From an uncultured Verrucomicrobiota bacterium (GTDB lineage Bacteria; Verrucomicrobiota; Kiritimatiellia; RFP12; UBA1067): 20,260 bases of DNA. Positions 15,611-20,260 of this stretch are shown here, piece by piece. Below the pieces are notes generated by a model. The model was not told where the DNA came from. It saw only the letters and a list, made by a program, of their open reading frames with translations, and searched no databases. The stretch lies in assembly GCA_947305585.1 (NCBI GenBank), contig CAMZDY010000012.1, positions 1-20,260 on the forward strand, in the 5' to 3' direction. A program made the position numbers and the translations under genes. Within the stretch, counting starts at the first letter, position 1. The number at the start of each line of letters is the position of its first letter.

Positions 15611-16153
15611 TCAGTCCCTGACCTCTTGCTTGACGTTCCAGGAGCTTACGATCTTGCCCTTCTTGTCGTATCCCCACACCACCGCCGAAGCGCGCACCTT
15701 CACGCCCAGCTGGGCGGCTTCGGTGATGCCGTCGCCGTCGTCGTCGAGGGCGAAGCGGAGGATATGGGCCTCCACGTCCGACTTCTGGGCCTTCGTGCCC
15801 TTGCCTTTCATGATGGCGAGGCCCCACGGATCGAGGATGCCGTACTTGTCGAGACCCGTAAGATTGCCGGCGCTATCCGTCTTGAGCGACATGTAGCTCG
15901 CAAGCGGCACCGCCGCCGACTCGTCCAGCAGTCCGTCGCCCGCGTTCGCCGCCAAAAGCCGCTTGGGCCACACGCCGTTGTTCTGCTGGTAGAGCGCGGT
16001 CAGGGCGGTGGCCGTCTGGTGCACCGACTCCTGGGCCTTCGCGCGGTCGGCCGAACCCATCATCTTCGAAAAGCTCACCACCGAAGCCGCGGTCAAAACG
16101 GCGATGATGCCGATCACCACGAGCATTTCCACCAAAGTAAAGCCTTTTTGCAT
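15611..16153 (-). CDS. gspG: GspG-like major pseudopilin
   Basis: GspG is the main subunit of the periplasmic fibre in type II secretion. The 180 residues begin MQKG|FTLVEMLVVIGIIAVL, with Gly at -1 and Glu at +5. They continue with the helix SADRAKAQESVHQTATALTALYQQ and the turn NGVWPKRL (59-66). DPWG at 108-111 is the GspG signature. An acidic DDDGDG at 137-142 could serve as a calcium site, as GspG binds Ca in its C-terminal loop; that is inference. The gene has the best ribosome site of the cluster (AAGGAGG at 16160-16166, spacing 6), which agrees with a subunit needed in excess. It lies 16 bases after the upstream stop. The assignment as major subunit is likely, not proven. Confidence 0.85.
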   Translation of the reverse strand: MQKGFTLVEMLVVIGIIAVLTAASVVSFSKMMGSADRAKAQESVHQTATALTALYQQNNGVWPKRLLAANAGDGLLDESAAVPLASYMSLKTDSAGNLTGLDKYGILDPWGLAIMKGKGTKAQKSDVEAHILRFALDDDGDGITEAAQLGVKVRASAVVWGYDKKGKIVSSWNVKQEVRD

Positions 16154-16159
16154 GTTGTT

Positions 16160-16166
16160 CCTCCTT
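16160..16166 (-). promoter_or_regulatory. Strong Shine-Dalgarno site of the GspG-like gene
   Basis: AAGGAGG on the minus strand, 6 bases before the ATG at 16151-16153. Several other genes in this operon have no such site or a weaker one, so this one probably raises output of the major subunit. It also excludes the longer frame starting at 16195. Confidence 0.85.
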
Positions 16167-16169
16167 AAA

Positions 16170-17339
16170 TTAGTTGGACATGTTGACGATGTCATCCTGT
16201 ATCCAGTCGCTGATGACCTTGAGGGCGGCGCTGTTGCCCTGATAGGTGTCGAGCGGAATCCAGGGCGGGAAAGTTTTGCCGTTCGGCCCCGCCGACCACA
16301 AGACGTAGCTCTGGTAGGGCGCGGGCGAATAGTAGTAGAGGTCGCTCCCCCAGCCGTCCTGCACGGTGATGGTGTCGAGCACGTACTGGTTGCCGTAGCC
16401 GGAGTCGTCGTCCGCGGAACCGGGCGTGTAGACGCTGATATAGGGATTGTCGGAACGGACGTTCTTGGTGTTGCCGCCCGAATACGTGATATTCACCCCG
16501 AAGAGCGTCCACTCGTGCTCCGCGTTGCAGGTGTTCTCCAGGTTCGGCATCCACCTGGCGCAGATCGACTGCGAGGGGATGTTGCTCACCCGCATGAGAT
16601 CGGTGGCGTTGTCGCTCTTGACGTATTGGCCGATCGCCTCCCAGCCGGTGAACCGGTTGCCGGTGATGGGGTCGGCCGGCAGATTGTTGTTGGCGCTCCA
16701 CTGGGCCATCCCGAGGTAGTCCTCGTGGCCGTACAGCATCACGAGATAGCGCGGCAGCAGGTAGCTCATGAGGCCGAACTTGAACACCTGCACGTCGCGC
16801 CAGTCGGTCATGTCGGCGTACGGGGTGATCACGCTGCCCTTCGTGTTGTCGTCGAGCGCGGTGAACCCGGCCTGGAGCTTCTCTTTTACGCCATCGGCCC
16901 GGAACGACGCATACGCCGATTCGGACGAGTTGGCCTTGGCCGCCAGCTCGGCCGACACCTGCGCCACGTAGGCCTGATAGCGGTCGGGGAACGGAAAGGC
17001 CACGTCCACCGGCTGGGCGCGGCAGGCGGCCTCGACCTGCCGCCAGGCCGCTTGCTTGTCGCTCCAGTCGACCGGCTTTTCGTCGGACGTCTGGATGCCG
17101 TGGTTGCTCACCTTCACGTCGATATCGCGCGTGCCGTGCAAGGCGACGGGCGGATAGGTGCCGAACGCGGCGTAGTAGCCCGAAAGGCAGTTCTCCAGCC
17201 GCTGCAGCCGCGCCACCGTGTTGTTGCGCCGGGTGGTGTCGCCCCCGATCGACGAGAGCCGGAACACCATCGACATCAGCGTGATGAGCACCGCCACCAC
17301 GATGAGCATTTCGATGAGGGTGAAACCGCTTCTTTTCAT
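16170..17339 (-). CDS. Large prepilin-like protein (389 residues), class unassigned
   Basis: The protein begins MKRSG|FTLIEMLIVVAVLITL, with Gly at -1 and Glu at +5, then a long helix with RRNNTVARLQRLENCLSGYYAAFGTYPPV, typical of type II secretion or type IV pilin subunits. The remaining 320 residues are an unusually large globular domain, rich in Tyr, Trp, Asp and Asn, with no DPWG motif. Segments such as GYGNQYVLDTITVQDGWGSD and YQSYVLWSAGPNGKTF (DGWG...LWSAGPNG) recall the C-terminal strands of GspG/PulG-like proteins, where the final part often reads WSAGPDG. I see this as a pseudopilin with an insertion. Its ATG overlaps the gspF stop by one base (TGATG), so it is co-translated with gspF. 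Confidence 0.82.
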   Translation of the reverse strand: MKRSGFTLIEMLIVVAVLITLMSMVFRLSSIGGDTTRRNNTVARLQRLENCLSGYYAAFGTYPPVALHGTRDIDVKVSNHGIQTSDEKPVDWSDKQAAWRQVEAACRAQPVDVAFPFPDRYQAYVAQVSAELAAKANSSESAYASFRADGVKEKLQAGFTALDDNTKGSVITPYADMTDWRDVQVFKFGLMSYLLPRYLVMLYGHEDYLGMAQWSANNNLPADPITGNRFTGWEAIGQYVKSDNATDLMRVSNIPSQSICARWMPNLENTCNAEHEWTLFGVNITYSGGNTKNVRSDNPYISVYTPGSADDDSGYGNQYVLDTITVQDGWGSDLYYYSPAPYQSYVLWSAGPNGKTFPPWIPLDTYQGNSAALKVISDWIQDDIVNMSN

Positions 17340-18658
17340 CAGGCGCCGGCTCCCGATACGGACGAGATGATCTTGATCATCGGCAGGAACATGGCGATCA
17401 CGATCGTGCCCACCACCACGGCGAGCACGATGATGAGCGCCGGTTCGATGGCGGCCGTCATGCCGGCCACGGCGTTGTCCACCTCGTCGTCGTAGGTGTT
17501 GGCGATGCGCGTAAGCATGTCGGCCAGTGCGCCGGTCTCCTCGCCCACCTCCACCATCGACACCACCATCGGCGGAAACACCTTGCACTGCGACAGCGGT
17601 CCGGTCATGCCCTCGCCCTCCTTCACCGCGTCATGCACGTTCTGGAGCGCCTGCGAGACCACGCGGTTGCCGGTGGTGTCGCGCACGATGACGAGCGACT
17701 GCAGAATCGGCACGCCGGAAGAAAGGAGCGTGCCCAGAGTGCGCGTGACGCGCGAGACGGCCGTGCGCTGCACGAGCGTGCCGGTGACCGGCATCTTGAG
17801 GGAGAGTACGTCATAGAGGTAGGCGCCCTTCTCCGTTTTGCCGATAATTTTCTTGAGCACGCTGAAGGCCACCACCGCCGCCACGAGCGTGAGGCCGTTG
17901 TGCTGCACCCACTCCGAAGCCTGGATCACCGCTTCGGTGATGGCCGGGAGCGCCGCGCCGCCGAGCATGTCGTTGAACACCTGCTTGAACTTGGGGATCA
18001 CCGCCACCAGGAGGAAGCCCGTGATGCCGACGGCCGCGAACAGCACCACCACCGGATAGATCATGGCGCCCTTCACCTTGTTCTTGATCTTCTCGCTCTT
18101 CTCCGCGAACTCCGCCAGACGCCCGAGCACCACTTCCAGCACGCCGCCCGCTTCGCCGGCCTTCACCATGTTCACGTAGAGCTTGTCGAAAATCTTCGGA
18201 TAGAGCGTGAGCGCTTCGGAAAAGGTGCCGCCCGCCGCGATGTTCTCGGAAATGCCCTCCAGCGCCTCGAGCATCTGCGGATCCTTCATCTGGCGCTTCA
18301 GGACGTCGATGCCGCGCATCAGGGGGAGCCCGGCGTTGACCAGCGTCGCGAGCTGGCGCGTGAACTGCGTGAGGACCGGAGTCTTGATCTTGCCCTGGAG
18401 GAACTTGGGCATCTTGATGTTGATCTTGATCTCCTTGTTGAGGCCGCCTTTCTTCTGCGCGGCCGGAGCGGGCTTGCCGCCCTTCTTCTTGGCGGGCGCC
18501 GGGGCGGACGGGCCGCCGCCCTTCACTTCGCCCAGCGCCGTGGGCAACAGCCCCTGCGCGCGGACCGCCGCGATTGCTCCCGCGCGGTCGCCAGCCTCAA
18601 TCGTGCCGCGGGTTTCGTTGCCCGCGGCGTCCTTCGCGATGTACTGAAATGTCGCCAT
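17339..18658 (-). CDS. gspF: Type II secretion / type IV pilus inner-membrane platform protein GspF
   Basis: GspF is the polytopic base that connects the cytoplasmic assembly ATPase with pseudopilin extrusion. The 439 residues hold an N-terminal domain MATFQYIAKDAAG..., then two T2SSF repeats. The first (about 95-222) has NAGLPLMRGIDVL (108-120) and GEAGGVLEVV (168-177). The second (about 298-425) has SSGVPILQSL (313-322) and GEETGALADML (372-382). Membrane helices lie near 199-222, 253-271 and 405-429. An Ala/Pro/Lys/Gly-rich linker at about 46-73 makes it longer than the usual 400 residues. It is the first gene of the pseudopilin operon, with its promoter directly upstream. No gspE or gspD is next to it, which is atypical. 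Confidence 0.95.
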   Translation of the reverse strand: MATFQYIAKDAAGNETRGTIEAGDRAGAIAAVRAQGLLPTALGEVKGGGPSAPAPAKKKGGKPAPAAQKKGGLNKEIKINIKMPKFLQGKIKTPVLTQFTRQLATLVNAGLPLMRGIDVLKRQMKDPQMLEALEGISENIAAGGTFSEALTLYPKIFDKLYVNMVKAGEAGGVLEVVLGRLAEFAEKSEKIKNKVKGAMIYPVVVLFAAVGITGFLLVAVIPKFKQVFNDMLGGAALPAITEAVIQASEWVQHNGLTLVAAVVAFSVLKKIIGKTEKGAYLYDVLSLKMPVTGTLVQRTAVSRVTRTLGTLLSSGVPILQSLVIVRDTTGNRVVSQALQNVHDAVKEGEGMTGPLSQCKVFPPMVVSMVEVGEETGALADMLTRIANTYDDEVDNAVAGMTAAIEPALIIVLAVVVGTIVIAMFLPMIKIISSVSGAGA

Positions 18659-18688
18659 GTTAAGGAACCTTTTGTCGAGTTTGATAAT

Positions 18689-18717
18689 ATTATATCAAAA
18701 ATCCCTCTTGAATGCAA
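18689..18717 (-). promoter_or_regulatory. Promoter of the gspF-pseudopilin operon
   Basis: On the minus strand, TTGCAT (18712-18717) and TATAAT (18689-18694) are 17 bases apart, an ideal spacing. Transcription should begin near 18682 and give a leader of about 24 nt that includes AAGG before the gspF ATG. It is the only clear promoter seen upstream of the 12 kb cluster. Confidence 0.82.
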
Positions 18718-18736
18718 GATGAATTTTTGATATAAT
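18708..18736 (+). promoter_or_regulatory. Promoter of the metalloenzyme gene, predicted leaderless
   Basis: TTGAAT (18708-18713) and TATAAT (18731-18736) are 17 bases apart. The expected start, about 7 bases past the -10 box, is 18743-18745. That lies after the ATG at 18739 and at the ATG at 18745, so the mRNA would have almost no 5' leader. The -35 box overlaps that of the gspF promoter by two bases. Confidence 0.8.
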
Positions 18737-18744
18737 ATATGGTA

Positions 18745-19602
18745 ATGAAAGTGATTTTCCTCTTCATCGACGGCGTCGGAATGCGTCCGCCGGCCGCAGA
18801 CAACCCCGTAAATCCCGAGGTTTGCCCCACTTTATGCCGCCTCGTGAACGACCACTCCAAACCCATCGACGCCTGCCTCGCGGTGGAGGGCGTGCCCCAG
18901 AGCGCCACCGGACAGGCCACCATGTTCACCGGACTCAATTGTGCCGCGGCGATGGGTAAACACTGCGAAGGCTTTCCCGGCCCCGCGCTCCGCCAACTCG
19001 TCGCCGAAAACAACCTTTTCCTGCAGCTCGACCGGCGCGGCAAGCGGGTGAAATTCGCCGACGGCTACCTTGTGGACAGCGCCGACGAGCTCGCGCTGCA
19101 CCGGTTCAAAAGCGTCACCACCGTGATGGCGCTCTCGCTCCCGAAGTCCATCTCGACCGCCGACGATCTCGCGCGCAACGAAGCCGTCTACCAGGATCTC
19201 ACGCGCGAAACCATCCAGGACCGCTATCCCGACATCCCGGTCGTCTCCCCGCAGCGCGCCGCCGAACATCTCTTCGCGCTCGCGCAGGGCTACGACTTCA
19301 CGCTGTACGAATTTTTCCAGACCGACGTGAGCGGACATTCGATGGACTACGACCGCGCCTGCAGCGTCCTGAGGGTCTACGACCAGTTCCTCTCCACCCT
19401 CGTGCGCCACACCGAAAACGCCGGCATCACCCTGGTCATGACCGCCGATCACGGCAATATCGAAAACATGAGCGAACGCGGCCACACCACCAACGAAGTG
19501 CCCTTTATCGCCGTCGGTCCCAAGGAAAAAGAGCTCCGTTCCCGGGTAAGGTCGCTAGCCGACGTAACCCCTGCTATTTTGTCGGTTTTCGACGAGATTT
19601 GA
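18745..19602 (+). CDS. Alkaline phosphatase-superfamily metalloenzyme (phosphoglycerate mutase/phosphopentomutase-like)
   Basis: The 285 residues form a compact two-metal hydrolase/mutase core. Metal and catalytic positions are visible: FIDG (Asp9), PQSATGQATM with Ser53 (the nucleophile position, compare DSEVGH in phosphoglycerate mutase), TDVSGHSMD (Asp194, His198), TADHGN (Asp235, His236) and RGHTTNEVP (His247). It lacks the roughly 220-residue inserted transferase domain of bacterial independent phosphoglycerate mutase (about 510 residues) and is shorter than archaeal ApgM (about 400). Function is therefore uncertain: a phosphatase, mutase or phosphotransferase acting on a small phosphoester. 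I chose the ATG at 18745 because the predicted transcript starts there; an ATG at 18739 would add Met-Val. It stands alone, divergent from gspF. Confidence 0.85.
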   Translation: MKVIFLFIDGVGMRPPAADNPVNPEVCPTLCRLVNDHSKPIDACLAVEGVPQSATGQATMFTGLNCAAAMGKHCEGFPGPALRQLVAENNLFLQLDRRGKRVKFADGYLVDSADELALHRFKSVTTVMALSLPKSISTADDLARNEAVYQDLTRETIQDRYPDIPVVSPQRAAEHLFALAQGYDFTLYEFFQTDVSGHSMDYDRACSVLRVYDQFLSTLVRHTENAGITLVMTADHGNIENMSERGHTTNEVPFIAVGPKEKELRSRVRSLADVTPAILSVFDEI

Positions 19603-19606
19603 CCGG

Positions 19607-19625
19607 TGTTGATAACTTGTTCACA
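19607..19625. other. Two DnaA-box-like sequences upstream of mnmG
   Basis: TGTTGATAA at 19607-19615 is TTATCAACA on the minus strand, and TTGTTCACA lies at 19617-19625. Each differs from TTATNCACA by one base. They lie in the AT-rich 167-base gap before mnmG, a gene that borders oriC in several bacteria. Two weak boxes alone do not make an origin. Confidence 0.3.
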
Positions 19626-19649
19626 ATCTTTGACAAGATTTCATACAAT
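19620..19649 (+). promoter_or_regulatory. Candidate promoter of mnmG
   Basis: TTCACA (19620-19625) and TACAAT (19644-19649), 18 bases apart, each one base off consensus. The transcript would have a leader of about 110 nt. An imperfect dyad, ATTATG-TCG-CATAAT (19718-19732), lies in that leader. Other hexamers such as TTGACA at 19655-19660 have no good partner. Confidence 0.45.
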
Positions 19650-19758
19650 CCCTATTGACAAAACCGTATTTTCGGAAAACCCCTGTATTTATTGGATGAA
19701 GCAAACGCGATACCAAAATTATGTCGCATAATGGTATAGATAAAGGGTGTAAATAACT

Positions 19759-19762
19759 GGAG
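19759..19762 (+). promoter_or_regulatory. Shine-Dalgarno site of mnmG
   Basis: GGAG, 7 bases before the ATG at 19770, which fixes the mnmG start. Confidence 0.75.
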
Positions 19763-19769
19763 AAGAAAT

Positions 19770-20260
19770 ATGGATTTCGACTGTATAATCGTGGGGGGCG
19801 GCCATGCCGGATCGGAAGCGGCATTGGCCTGCGCCCGGATGGGACGATCCACCCTGCTCGTGACCTCGAAAAAGTCCGCCATCGCGCAGATGCCCTGCAA
19901 CCCTTCCATCGGCGGACTCGCCAAAAGCCACCTCGTTTACGAACTGGACGCGCTCGGCGGCGAGATGGGACGCAATGCGGACGCCACCGCCCTCCAGTCC
20001 AAAACTCTCAACCTCAGCAAAGGCCCCGCCGTCCGCGCCACCCGCACCCAGTGCGACAAGTCCGCATACGCCCAGCGGATGCAGCGTATCATCGAAGCCA
20101 CCCATAATCTGACCGTACTGGAAGATGACGCCACCGAAATCCTGACCGACGGCACCCGCGCGACCGGCATCAAAACCCTTCATCACGGCGATATCCACAG
20201 CCAAACTACCGTCATCACCGCCGGGACTTCGCTGCGCGGACGGATCTGGATCGGGAAAGA
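19770..20260 (+). CDS. mnmG: tRNA uridine-5-carboxymethylaminomethyl(34) synthesis enzyme MnmG, N-terminal part (runs off right edge)
   Basis: MnmG (GidA) is the FAD-dependent partner of MnmE that modifies the wobble uridine of several tRNAs. The visible 163 residues begin MDFDCIIVGGGHAGSEAALA, with the FAD-binding GGGHAG at 9-14. The family signature CNPSIGGLAKSHLVYELDALGG follows at 43-64, then LNLSKGPAVRATRTQ (80-94) and AGTSLRG (151-157). The Cys of the CNPxIGG motif is conserved. The start has a GGAG 7 bases upstream, and the AT-rich region before it carries a candidate promoter. The frame is intact to the edge; about three quarters of the usual 620 residues are not seen. Confidence 0.96.
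   Translation, partial: MDFDCIIVGGGHAGSEAALACARMGRSTLLVTSKKSAIAQMPCNPSIGGLAKSHLVYELDALGGEMGRNADATALQSKTLNLSKGPAVRATRTQCDKSAYAQRMQRIIEATHNLTVLEDDATEILTDGTRATGIKTLHHGDIHSQTTVITAGTSLRGRIWIGK

Larger units (their letters stand above)
18687..18738. repeat. Perfect 16-base inverted repeat forming a symmetric divergent promoter
   Basis: Bases 18687-18702 are the exact reverse complement of 18723-18738, separated by 20 bases. An inner CTTG (18707-18710) and CAAG (18715-18718) share the same dyad axis (between 18712 and 18713). Each arm contains a TATAAT box, one per strand. The dyad could also be an operator. Confidence 0.9.

Noticed and set aside
8895..17339. Repeated DNA at prepilin starts, for example the shared bases before 14171 and 15605, considered as a repeat element
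   Set aside because: The similarity covers only the codons for the conserved MKRGFT leader and is explained by protein constraint or old duplication.
16008..17495. 495-codon plus-strand open frame opposite the 389-residue prepilin
   Set aside because: It crosses three real genes and lacks a ribosome site and any domain.
18832..19485. 217-codon minus-strand open frame opposite the metalloenzyme
   Set aside because: The plus strand carries the full metal-site motif set; this frame is Val/Glu/Gly-rich shadow.
19718..19732. Palindrome ATTATG-TCG-CATAAT considered as a terminator for the metalloenzyme gene
   Set aside because: It is far from that stop, weak in GC and lacks a following T-run; an operator or chance dyad is more likely.
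19719..20204. 161-codon minus-strand open frame opposite mnmG
   Set aside because: mnmG is unmistakable on the plus strand; this is its antisense shadow.

Overview
The window is a gene-dense, GC-rich bacterial chromosome segment. Genes are packed with stop/start overlaps of 1-20 bases or gaps of a few bases, and only promoter regions are AT-rich. Many of the protein segments resemble those of the Planctomycetes-Verrucomicrobia-Chlamydiae group: many prepilin-like proteins, one with a CPS motif and C-terminal DGH motif, a pyrophosphate-type phosphofructokinase and a spirochaete/mitochondrial-like EF-G. Kiritimatiellota or Lentisphaerota is my best guess. This is an inference without database support. 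I see no rRNA, tRNA, CRISPR, insertion sequence or phage gene, and no gene-free stretch longer than about 170 bases.

Left block (1-6711, all minus strand, read right to left): acyl carrier protein with its own promoter, an EF-G paralogue, PPi-dependent phosphofructokinase, an AI-2E family membrane protein, a RhlE-like DEAD-box RNA helicase and citrate synthase (cut by the left edge). After the gap behind the carrier protein, the genes overlap or nearly touch and probably form one housekeeping operon.

Central block (6794-18658, minus strand): an apparent operon of about 12 kb that starts with the inner-membrane platform protein GspF. It continues with eight class III prepilin-like proteins and one very large GspK-like protein, and ends with a Sec-secreted protein. 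The order of the recognisable members follows the classical type II secretion order F-G-H-I-J-K, with extra pseudopilins interleaved. The assembly ATPase (GspE), secretin (GspD), GspC/L/M and prepilin peptidase are absent, so they must lie elsewhere if the machine works. This is the most unusual content in the window.

Junction (18659-18744): gspF and a plus-strand alkaline-phosphatase-superfamily metalloenzyme are driven divergently from one dyad-symmetric promoter. It has a perfect 16-base inverted repeat, and its two -10 boxes and two overlapping -35 boxes share one axis. On the plus side the predicted transcription start falls on or next to the ATG, which suggests a leaderless mRNA.

Right end (19603-20260, plus strand): an AT-rich 167-base intergenic region with a candidate promoter and two DnaA-box-like sequences, then the start of mnmG (gidA), cut by the right edge.
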